Shown: piece after piece, positions 1 to 10,500 of the stretch | Numbering within the stretch: the stretch's first letter is position 1 | Layout of the letters: every line of letters starts with the position of its first letter | Assembly: GCA_017546445.1 (NCBI GenBank) | Contig: JAFYWX010000007.1 | Location: 1-45,851 of the forward strand | Origin: Akkermansia sp. | Lineage (GTDB): Bacteria > Verrucomicrobiota > Verrucomicrobiia > Verrucomicrobiales > Akkermansiaceae | Length of the DNA: 45,851 nt | Direction of reading: 5' to 3' | The notes under the pieces: generated by a model | The model's input: only the letters and a program-made list of their open reading frames with translations | Told to the model about the DNA's origin: nothing | Databases searched by the model: none | Made by a program: the position numbers and the translations under genes

Positions 1-128
1 CTTATTTCACCTGCATTGCAGCTCTTGATGAGCTGCATCGAAATCTGCCTTTGGCAGATGAAATTGCCTCTTACGAGGCATCTAAATCCACTTGAAAGTG
101 GTCTAAATTGCTGCGTTTACACCGCAGC
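1..128. repeat. Array of five short hairpins with 8-nt linkers (array 1)
   Basis: Stems at 18-36 (7 bp), 45-57 (ctgcc/ggcag), 66-79 (gcctc/gaggc), 88-101 (ccact/agtgg) and 110-128 (gctgcg/cgcagc). They are joined by 8-nt linkers atcgaaat, atgaaatt, atctaaat and tctaaatt. The unit period is 21-22 bp; stem sequences differ while the linkers stay similar. The array lies just past the 3' end of the minus-strand GtrA-like gene and is cut by the window start, so it may be longer. Read in the sense of that gene, the linkers are ATTTCGAT, AATTTCAT and ATTTAGA, matching array 2 near 19.85 kb. Confidence 0.8.
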
Positions 129-144
129 AACGACGAGCTTCCCC

Positions 145-621
145 TCAGCGTTTCAGGAAGAAACGTACCATCAGGAAATTCAGCGGCACCACAATCACAT
201 ACACCGGCAGCGGGAGGAGAGCCTCCGGGCGCCCCAGCATCGGCACCAGTTCCACCAGCCAGGGCATGAGCCAGATGATGAGCATGCTCAGCGCATCCCC
301 TGCCCCCACAGAGCGGAACAGATTCAGCAAGCCGAGGTGCATACCGGCATTCACCAGATGCGAGAAGGCAAACCCCAGCCCCTTGCTCACGCTGCCCTCC
401 GTCTTGAAGGTCCAGCGCAGGGTGACGACGTAGTTCGCCACAAAGCTCACAGCATAGCCTGCTGCGTAGGTAAGCGTGATTCCCAGGGCGTTCTGCTCCG
501 TCAGGTCAAAGCACCAGTTCAGCAGCCAGTACACGACCAGATGCAGCAGCGTGGCACCCACGCCCACCACAAAGAAGCGAGCAAACTCGCCCCCCGCCTG
601 TTTCAGTGCAGCCTTTGCCAT
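145..621 (-). CDS. GtrA-like membrane protein
   Basis: 158 residues. About four hydrophobic segments fill the protein: FFVVGVGATLLHLVVYWLL, a TYAAGYAVSFVANYVV segment, an HLVNAGMHLGLLNLF segment and a C-terminal LPVYVIVVPLNFLMVRFFL. The length, the phenylalanine-rich first helix (GGEFARFFVVG) and the basic end RFFLKR fit the GtrA family, small inner-membrane proteins thought to help move lipid-linked sugars in cell-surface glycan assembly. The start at 621 (MAKAALKQ) lies one base after the stop of the upstream minus-strand gene, so the two are probably translationally coupled. The pairing with an epimerase-like protein fits surface polysaccharide modification (inference). Hairpin array 1 begins within 20 bp of its stop. 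Confidence 0.85.
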   Translation of the reverse strand: MAKAALKQAGGEFARFFVVGVGATLLHLVVYWLLNWCFDLTEQNALGITLTYAAGYAVSFVANYVVTLRWTFKTEGSVSKGLGFAFSHLVNAGMHLGLLNLFRSVGAGDALSMLIIWLMPWLVELVPMLGRPEALLPLPVYVIVVPLNFLMVRFFLKR

Positions 622-622
622 A

Positions 623-1417
623 TCACAGCAGATTGGGCGCAAAATAGAACTTCAGCAGATCCATCTGGTCCTCCCTGGTCACCAGGTAGCCATCCTTCGG
701 GTCCAGCCACTGGAAGGAGTGAATCGACTTGCGGTCAGAGCCGCGGGGGTCACTCGTCTCCGGTGCGCGCAGTCGCTTCGCCAACTTGGGATTCAGCAGA
801 TTCACCAGCTCCGTGGTGGTAAGCTGGGGCATGGCCGGAATAATGGAGGGAATACCCAGCGGGATGCAGCGCTCCACATCGCCCATAATGCGCTGCGGCA
901 GGTATAGCTGGTGGTATTCCAGCGGGGCAAAAGGCAAGGGCTCATCCGAATCATCCGGATTCAGCAGGGCGGCCAGCAGCGGATTAAAATCCGGTGAGGG
1001 ATTGGCCATTTCCGTGAGGTGCACATTCAGCACGCGGCCATACTGGCGGTTCAGCTCGCGGTAGAGGTTGATACGGTTCTGCACGTAGGGGTCATCGCTG
1101 CTCTCCAGTGCGGGCGTATTCTCATCCGCCGTTTCAGGCAGCATATCGCAGGTGGTCACAAACACGGTGAGCTCCGGCCTGATATCGGCCAGGTGGTTGA
1201 TGAGGTAGTTCGTGGCGCGGGTATCGGCTTCCACATCCGCACGCACCTTCGCCGGGCCATTCGCCACAGCATTATCCAGATACACCATCATGCCGAAGGA
1301 GCGGCCAAAGGTAATCTTGAAATTTTCCTTATCAATCAGATAATCAAAATAGCGGCGCTTCGTCCAGTATTTACCGAAAACCGTACTTGCACCAAGGAAT
1401 GCTGTTTCGTGTGCCAT
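623..1417 (-). CDS. NAD-dependent epimerase/dehydratase-like protein
   Basis: 264 residues. The N-terminus, MAHETAFLGASTVFGKYW, reads like a degenerate Rossmann start. It is followed by a strand such as ELTVFVTTCDML and a helix DPYVQNRINLYRELNRQYGRV. That helix sits where sugar-nucleotide epimerases of the extended SDR family carry their Tyr-x-x-x-Lys helix and the following strand (here VLNVHLTEM). The glycine-rich loop is poor and the catalytic Lys is not evident, so it may be a divergent or inactive member. It overlaps no other gene and is followed after one base by the GtrA-like gene, suggesting a two-gene surface-sugar operon. An upstream intrinsic terminator (1480-1522) isolates it from the giant protease gene. 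The family call is tentative. Confidence 0.55.
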   Translation of the reverse strand: MAHETAFLGASTVFGKYWTKRRYFDYLIDKENFKITFGRSFGMMVYLDNAVANGPAKVRADVEADTRATNYLINHLADIRPELTVFVTTCDMLPETADENTPALESSDDPYVQNRINLYRELNRQYGRVLNVHLTEMANPSPDFNPLLAALLNPDDSDEPLPFAPLEYHQLYLPQRIMGDVERCIPLGIPSIIPAMPQLTTTELVNLLNPKLAKRLRAPETSDPRGSDRKSIHSFQWLDPKDGYLVTREDQMDLLKFYFAPNLL

Positions 1418-1479
1418 GATTCTTATATGCGTAAGCCTCTACGCAGCCGCATTCTAACCCATTTTTCAACCAATAGCAA

Positions 1480-1522
1480 GCAGGAAAAACGGCCAGGGGG
1501 ATGCCCTGGCCGTTTTTCCTGC
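1480..1522 (-). terminator. Strong intrinsic terminator of the S6 protease gene
   Basis: A perfect 19-bp inverted repeat (arms 1480-1498 and 1504-1522) includes A5/T5 runs, so it can act in either direction. It lies 11 bp after the stop of the giant protease gene and before the start of the epimerase-like gene on the same strand. Confidence 0.85.
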
Positions 1523-1532
1523 ATATATACTT

Positions 1533-4500
1533 TTATTTGCGGCGGCGTCTCATTGCCAGCGCCGTAAGCGCCAGCAGGCTGAGCGTCGTCGTGGCCGGCT
1601 CCGGTACATTCACCACCAGCAGCGAACCCACGTTATCAATCACCTGGAAATCCACATACAGATTCGCGTTCTGCACATTGGCGAACACCGAGGAAGCCTG
1701 CACGCGGCTGCTTTCCAGCTCTGTGGCGGCAGCCGCAACAGGCATATTGAACTCACCCACGCCGGAGAACAGGGCCAGAGTTTCACCGTATTCCAGAGCC
1801 TGCACTGCAGCCAGCAGGTTATCACCCAGCTGCACACCGCTGCCGAAGGTCAGCGCAGCGCCGTTCAGCTGCACGGCGTCAACCGAGCCGGTCATCTCCA
1901 GCGTTGCTCCATCGGCCAGCGTGAGGCTTGCAGTGGTCAATGCTGCACCAGCGCCAAACACAGCGGAGGAACTCACCGCCACGGCGGCCTTGGCAGAAGA
2001 TGTATTTCCGCCAGTGTACATGCCCACGGACTTACCGGTAGCTACCTCAAGCACGTTCAGCGAAAGAGCCTCCTGATTCAGCACATTGATATCACCACGG
2101 CTGGCAACCACACCAGCAAGGGTGTTGTGCTTGTTATCAACCGTCAGCAGCATGCCACCGGAGTTCATGTTCTCAATCGTGGAATTCGTCAGCTTATTGG
2201 AAAGCGTGCGGGCAACCGAGGAATCATACTTCAGGCGTGCATTGGTCAGCTCAAAATCGGCATTGCCCACCGTGTATTCACCATCCGATGCGTTGCATAC
2301 AATACTTGCGCTTCCCGTACCGCCACCATGAGTAATAATGACGCCGTCCTCCGTGGAGGTCAACTGAGCCCCGGACTCCAGCTTGATGGCAGAGGTACTG
2401 CAGCCATAAATCTTGCCCGTCACCTTGAGGTCAACATTCTGAGCCAGACTCAGCGTACCCTTGGACGTTCCGCCCTGGGAGGCATCCAGCATACCCAGCA
2501 CATTCTGAGCCCCGGTATGGGCAAGCACCAGCTCACCGCCCTTGGGATTCAGCGTGGCAAGCTTCACAAGAGAGTTCACCTCCATGCGGCCACCGCCCTG
2601 CTTCTCGACCACGATACTCTTACCATCATTTGTATCGTAGTGCATGCGGCCATTGAGCGCAAGCTCGGCATCATCACGCACATCGAAGGTCAGTTTCTTG
2701 TTGCGGATGCGGATATTCGAATCAATGGTATTCTCACCGCTCTCCGCCACGATGGTCGAATCCGTGTTGTAATCCAGGGCCGCGGTGTAGCTGGCACCAT
2801 ACGAACCGCCGGTGCCTTCAAGCTTAGCACCATTCTTCAGCACAAGAGACGTATTCTGCATGGTCTGGCGGGTGGTACCGAAATCGATTACACCGCCGTT
2901 CACCGTGATAGTCTTTGACTTACCACTGGTATAATCAATCATGTCGGAGCCATTGCCTGTGAACTCCATGCGGCCGCCGGCATTGATGGTGACGTTGGTG
3001 TCCACCACCTTATTATTGCTTCCACCCAGACGCAGCGTGCCACCGTCATTCACCGTGACCGCCCCCTTCAGGATAGAGGCATTCACATTCTCGCCACCGG
3101 CAGGAGCCAGCTCCAGCACGCCACCATTAATCACCACGGCAGAGGTACCCAGAGAGCCATCCGTAGATGTACGCAGCACGCCGGCATTCACCGTGGTGGT
3201 GTTGGCATAGGTGTTAGCACCTGTCAGCACCAGCGTACCGGCACCTTCCTTGGTGATAGAGCCCTTCCCTGCAGCGTCATCCGCATGAATAAGACCGTTC
3301 ACCGTCAGGGTGGCATCCTTGCTCACATCATAGTTCAGGTTATTGCCGCCGCGCAGGCGGGTCTTGGCTGAGATAGTGCTGCTGCCGCTCGTGGCGTAGA
3401 TGGTGGAATTATTCGTATCAAAGTCCATAGCGGCATACTTACCGCCATACTCGCCACCAGAGCCCAGCACCTGCGCACCATCGCTGAGGCGCAGCTCCCA
3501 GGAGCCCATGGTCTGACGCGTCGTGCCGAAATCCAGGGTGCCACCAGACACCGTGATACTCTTATCCGTGGCATCATACTTCAGCGTATCGCACACCGTA
3601 GTACCGCCGGCAAAAGTGAGGGAGCCACCATTGGTAATGGTGATATTCCCCTGCAGAATCTTATTCCCGGAGCTTGTACCTTCCGCCACGGCAGTACCAC
3701 CATTGAGATGCAGGCCGGTAGTCAATGCCGAATTCAGATTCAGGCTCACCCCCTTCTGCAGTTCGAGCGTGGCAAGCTGGTTAAACGCAGAGTTAAATGC
3801 CAGGGCACCACTTCCCTGCACAGCCAGGGTCGTATTCCCCTGCACCGCCACATTGCCGGTCAGCGCCAGGCTGCTGCCGCCGAAGCTCATCGTGACGCGG
3901 GAATCCGCACCGCTATCACCCAGGGTCAGGTTTGTCCTTACCTCATTACCAGCGGCTGCCAGCGTAGAGCCATCCATCATCTGCACGTTGCCAGTCGTTG
4001 CATTCTGCACCTGCAGGGTAGAGCCCTGCCCCATGCGAAGCGAACCGGCACCCGTTATCTCAGACTCCACAGCCAGGGTCAGATTATTGACGGTAGCCTG
4101 TGCGCCCTTGCTGATTTCCATGCTATCAACCGCCACGCGCCCGGAGCCTGCCAGCTGGCTGCTCTCGGCCACACGCAGCGTATCTGCATTCACCGTATTA
4201 TTGATAACCAGAGCACCCGCACCATGCTTCTCGATACGGGATGCCGTCAGAACAGCACCATTTGCAGAGCTTACCGTCACATCGCTCAGATTATCAAAAT
4301 ATGCAGTGCCAACGCTGGTAGAGCCGGACAGCACCACCTCACTGGAACCACCCATACTGCCGAATACTACCTTGGCATCCGGCTGAAGCACACTTTCATT
4401 GCCCGTCCACACCGTATAGCTATCTGCCAGCGCAAAGGTAGCCAGAAGCCCGCTGCCAGATGCGCTGAGCGTAGCCGTCAGATAATCGCCGCCATCATAT

Positions 4501-7500
4501 ACCAGCTTACCATCCAGTGCGCTCCAATCGCCACCAGCCAGCAGATAACTGGCACCTGCCGTAATAGAAGTGGTGTTGCCAAACAACACATTCAGGGACG
4601 TGAAATCACTGCCCAGACTTACCCCCTGAACGCTCAGCGCAGCGGTGGAGGTATTGTAAGCGCCGAACATCAGGCTACCGCCATTCAACACCAGGTTGCT
4701 ATTCAGCGCAGCAGGCATACCATCCGCCCCAGCCAGCACGTTGAGAGTCTGCCCGGCATTCAGGGAATATTCCGAGCCCAGAGTCAGTTCCGCCCCCTGG
4801 GCGATGCTGATATCACCGTATACAGTGGGGGCAGCGGTGAATTCCAGGCTACCCTGCAGAGCCGACACATCATGCACCACATTCGCGCTATTGGTAAAGG
4901 TCTGTTTACCAGCACCATCCTTCACGATATTCAGGCCATTGGAAGCATCGCCCAAAATGGTTCCCTTGTACAAATGGTCCTTCCCTGCAGTATTGATGGT
5001 AAGAGTATTCAATGCAGTGGAGGTAGGATTATCTCCATTGGCCGCCGTCTTAACCGCACCCGAGTACACAAATGTATCGGTGTCACCACCAATGCCGGCC
5101 ACATGTGCATTCTGAGTACTGATAGCAAGCCCCGGGCGACTGTTACTATCGCCCCACAGGTTAATCACCATATTCCTGGCGGCATAGTTATGAGCCAGAC
5201 TCACATGCTGGGCAGAGCCATCATTATTCACCTGCTGCACAATCAACGTGCCGCTGAAAGAATTATCACCCGATAATACCATGCGAGATACACCCTGATC
5301 GCACCAGTAAATATCACTCTGCCAGTGAATCTCGCCGGAGCCAGTCAGCGAAGATATATTATAAATGTGATTCCAGGAATTATTCGGGTCCTTCAGAGTC
5401 AACTTGCTACCGGCCGTAATATCCAGGTGATTGATATTATGTGTTATAGTCGCATACCTTCGAAAATCGGTCTGATCAGCATTTACCGTGACATTACCCG
5501 CAATGCTGAGAGTACCACCTATGTTCTGAGTAGCGTAGGTTGCCAGATGCCCCAGATTCACCGTAGAGCAAGCCAGCTCCAGCGTACCGCCCTTCGTATT
5601 GATGGCATTGGTATAAATATCTGCCCGGTTGCCCTCCAATCGCAGCGTAGCACCGGCAGTAGCACCAATGTGTCCGTTGACTGTGAGGGTGCCATCTCCA
5701 GCGCTGAGGGTAGCAGTGCCGCCGGTAGCTATTACTTCTGCCCCGGAAGCGATGGTTCCGCCATTACCATACATGGTGGCGCCATCCTTAAGCACAACCT
5801 TATCCTGCAGCGTCTGCCTGTTCAGGCGCATAATGCCTGTACCGGCAATGGTCACCGCATTATCGGCATCCAGTCTGCCACCTTCGCGCAGGTTCAGAGT
5901 GGCGCCGTCCTGCACAACGAAGCTATTGTAATCCAGCGTGCCGTACAATTCCACATCCTTACCGGACTTAATGATATCCTCGCCCCGCAGAACGCCACCG
6001 GCATTCACCACAACCTTACCATCCAGGGTGCTGCGGTCAGCAGCCACCTGCCACACACCGCCATTCTGCACAGTAACGGTGGCGCCATTCTGCGCCACCT
6101 TCGTGGTAAGCGTGGTTGCCACATTGAGCCCCGTGGTTTCGGAGAGCTGCAGCTCTGCCAGGTCATTCATGCCGGAGTTGAAATTCAACACGCCACTGCC
6201 CTGCACGGCCATGGTGGTATCGCCCTGAACGCACACCTCCCCATTCAGGCTGAGGGAGCCACCCTGAATATCCAGAGTCACTCGGTTGGCTGCGGCATCT
6301 TCACCCAGTACCAGATTGCACCCAAGCTCCGTGCCGGTCGTGGTCAGCTTAGAAGCATCGAGCAGCTGCAGCGTGGCACCCTCTCCGGATTCCACCTGCA
6401 GGTGAGCTCCACCAGCCACCTGAAGCGTGCCGGCACCGCTGATTTCACCTACCGCCAGTTTACCCGTGCCCTTCAGCGCAGATGTATCCTCTACCAGCAG
6501 AGTATCAGCTGTCACATTGGTATTCACCACCAGCGCACCAGTATCATACTTGCCCATGGTACCGAATGCCAGAGTGCTTCCATCCGTGGCCGAAATGGTG
6601 AAATCAGCCTCATTATCGAACACGGCAGTATCGGCCTGAGCCCCACCGGTAATCTCGAGGCGGCTGAGATTGCCCTCACCACCCATGAACACCAGCTTAT
6701 TCCCCGGCTGCACTTCCGAATGATTGCCACCCCAGTAGGCAAAGCCTTCCTTCATATCCAGCTGGATACTCAGGCCAGAGTTTCCGGTCTCCAGGGTCAC
6801 CTGCTTGTATAATTCGGGGGTGAACAGAGAAATCCGGTCCTGCATGGCAGACCAGTCGCCCGAGGCCAGCAGGTATTTCACCCCAAGCTGCAGGGCATCC
6901 GTATCAGCAAAAGTGAGGTTCATGCCGCCTGCATCGGAGGCAGATATAGAGCCATTCACAGCCAGCACAGCAGAGCTGGAGCTCAGCACGTCGAAATGCA
7001 GCGTACCGCCATCGAACACCAGACCGCTATTCAACACAGCGGCGCCGCCATTCGCACCGGCCACCACATTCAGCGTGTGCCCGGAGCCCAGGGTAAAACT
7101 ATCATTCAGTTTCAGGGTGGCACCCTGCGCCACCGTCACATCTCCCTTGATATACAGGCCCGAGGAATTGAAATTGAGCGTGCCATTCAGAGCAGCCACA
7201 TCATTCACCACCACCGTGGAGCCATTGAAAAGCTGGGTACCCGTGCCGGTCATCTCGATGCTCACGCCGTATGAACTGGTCTTATCGCCCTCAGTGCCAA
7301 GTGTGCCTTTGTATTCATAATTACCGCTGCCGGTAATCTCCAGCGTAGTGCTGCGAGTGGAATCAGGCGCCGACCTGGACACACCACTGGGAGCGGCACC
7401 GGCCATCACATGAGCAAGAGCATGCCCCGTGGCTTTAAGCCCGCCAATCTTGATTCGCTCATCATTCAAGGCAAGCGCGGCATAGGCATCTCGATTTGCA

Positions 7501-10500
7501 TATGAGGCCCATGTACCCGAGAGATTGACCGTGGCGCCACTTATCGCTTCCTCGCTGTCAATCTGCAGATAGGCCTGGAAATTTTTACTATATGTATCTG
7601 CAGTGTCAGCGTATCCGGGGTCATGCTGACGATAGAAATCGAGAGTACCACTGAAGCCGCCATCGCCATCGATAACGACGCTGGAGCTGTAATAGTGCGT
7701 ATTCTGCGGATTCCACTTGAAGGTACCATCACCAGTAAGCTTATCAATATGCCATATCGTATTCCAGGTATGGTCAACAATCTTGAGCTCATTACCGGAA
7801 GCCACGTGGATATGCTCCAGCTGCTTCTGCATGTAATCCGCACCATTGGACTCGATGCTGTGCAGTTCCGATGAGCCCACTGCATTCAGCGTACCTCTTA
7901 ACGTCTGGGCAGATGTGCTGTTGAAATACAGCTTGGAATTTTGCAGGTTCAGTGTACCGTTGTTAACGATGTTCTCAGCACCGGTGAGCTTCCACGCACC
8001 GCCGCGGATACATTCCGTTGCACCCTCGGCAATAGAGATGGTTCCACTATAATTGACAGCAGAGCCTGAACCAGCCGCCAGCACACCGCCGGCCAGCTTG
8101 ATATTGCTCCCGAGAGAGCCGGAACCCACAGTAACGGAACCCTCACTGATGGTAAGCAATGACCAGCTGCTCCCGGCATCCGCGCTGAGAGCCAGATCCG
8201 CAGCACCGGTCTTTTCCACAGTCCCCAGCTGCAGGCGCCCGGCAACGGAAGAATCCTCCGTTATATTGAAGATCAGATTACCGGCGCTGGTTCCGTTAAT
8301 CCGGCCACCAGACTGCACCTCCACATTATGCAGAACGTGAGATGTACCGCCCAGGTCCAGAATACCGCCATTCAGCACACTCACCCCGCTGGCTGCAGAC
8401 AAGGCGTCATCCTGCGAGATGACCAGGGTGATATCACCACCCGTGCCATCATTTCTGCCCATGACGGAGACCTGTCCGGTAATTGCGGAAGCATCCAGCA
8501 CCACCTTGCCACCGCTGCTTCCCTGAGCATCGATGATTAAATCACGCCCGGATTCCAGCGCGGTATTCACCGTAAAGGTAGCACCATTGATTGCGCCGAA
8601 GCGATATGCCTGATTCTCTGCCATCCAGAACTCACCGCTCCAGGTCTTATCTGCAGCAACACCCACCGTAAGCGAGGGGTGATTCTGAAGCGCTATGGCA
8701 TTGTCACTGAAATGATCCACCAGCACCATACCATCCGAGCCAGTGGACATTCTCATGACATCGCTCGCAGAATACAATTCACTTGCATTGCCATAGCTCA
8801 AATCCACGATTGCCGAGCCCAGGGCACCATCCTCATAGGTCAGCAGCACGCCCTCACCACTGAAAACGATGTTACCAGTGAAGGAATTACCCTGATTCGT
8901 CAGATGCACCACACCCGTGGAATTCTCCGTAGCGCCCAGCAGCAGGTCATTGTCTCCGCTCAGCACATAGTTAACCACCAGCGTACCACCGCCACCGCCC
9001 AGGCGCCAGGCACCATCGGCAGCATTCAGCGTCTCGGTTGTACCAAGCGTGCCATACTGCACCGTCTTACCGGCTTCTGCACCAATGAACAGGTTATTGT
9101 AACCTGCAAGATTCAGCTGCTCAGAATCCGAGGAAAGCACCAGAGTACCGGTAGAGCTGGTATCAATATGCTCCAGCAGCTGGGCTCCGGTTTCCTTGTG
9201 CGAAGCTATCCAGGCATCATCCTGTATCACCCACTTGTTCGTGCTGGTATCACCCAGAGCGGTAGCAGAATCCGCAATCAGGCCACCGCACACCAAAGTC
9301 TTGGTACCGGTAAAGGTATTATCCCCGGATAAGGTGAAGGTCAAGGACCAATCCTTGAGGTCCACACTCATGTTACCCGTGCCGCTGATGTTGCCGGCAT
9401 AGGTATTGTTCACAGTCACGCCAGAGCTGTACTCCACCTTGAGCGTACCACCGTTGAGCACCGTATCACCCTTGTGCCCGTAAAAGGCAGCATACTTGGA
9501 AACATCCTCCAGACGCTGGCCGCCTTCCACGTATTCCTGAGCATGCGTTACGCCCTCGCGCATCACATAAGTGCCGCCGCTCTCCACGGTTACATCACCC
9601 GTGAGTCGGGCATGGTCGCCCAGCTCAAAGGTGGCACCGTTCTTCACGGTCACATCCATGGCCGCATCGGCATAGTGCCAGTCGTTGGCATTGGTGTAGC
9701 GGTTGGCGTTCACGCCATTGGCCGAGCCTGCGGCGTGAATGGTATTCGTGCCGCGCAGCACCACCTTGCCATTATCCACCTGCAGGCCGCTGTTATCGTT
9801 CTGCAGGTTGGTGTGCACGCTGTTGAGCACCCATGTGCCGCCACCGGCATATTGAATCTTCAGGGAAGAATCTGCCGTATCCTGGAATGAGCCCAGGAAA
9901 GTCGTGTCGCCACTCTGGCGGTAAATCAGCGTTGAACTGCCCTTGCTGTTGGCAATAACGGCATCCTCGGTCAGGGCATTGATGGTGAAACCGGCATCCG
10001 CAATACTCTCACTGGTGCTGGTGGTGTACCAATCCATGCTCTGGCCGTTCATATCCAGCACGCCGCCCTTGTTGCCGAAGGTGAAATCGCGCTCAATCTG
10101 GCCGATATCATCAATCACCACCCTGGCGCCATTGTTCACCAGCACATTGTAGGCAGCATAGCCGCCGGTGCGCTTCAGGTAGGTAGAGCCGCTGCCACCC
10201 AGATTCAGCAGGATATTGTTATCTCCGCTGCCCTCGATATACATGTCGCCAGCGCCAATCTTACGCCATTCGTACATGTGCGTATCAGAGCTCGTGAGCT
10301 GGAGATGCAGGGAAACATTCTCATTCACCAGATAACCGGCAGAGTTCAGCATGAAGTTGCCACCGGAGGCGGAGGAGACCGTGTAGCTCACAGGTGCATC
10401 ACCAGCAGCGCTGAATTCAGCATAGCCCACGCCCAGGTCCACCGTGGCATTCAGCACCACGGCATTCTGCGCCGCTGAGGAGCTGAACAGCAGATTCTCT

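Noticed and set aside
3523..5276. Several plus-strand open frames across the giant protease gene
   Set aside because: They are antisense shadows of the Gly/Thr/Asn-rich repeats and have no recognisable motifs.
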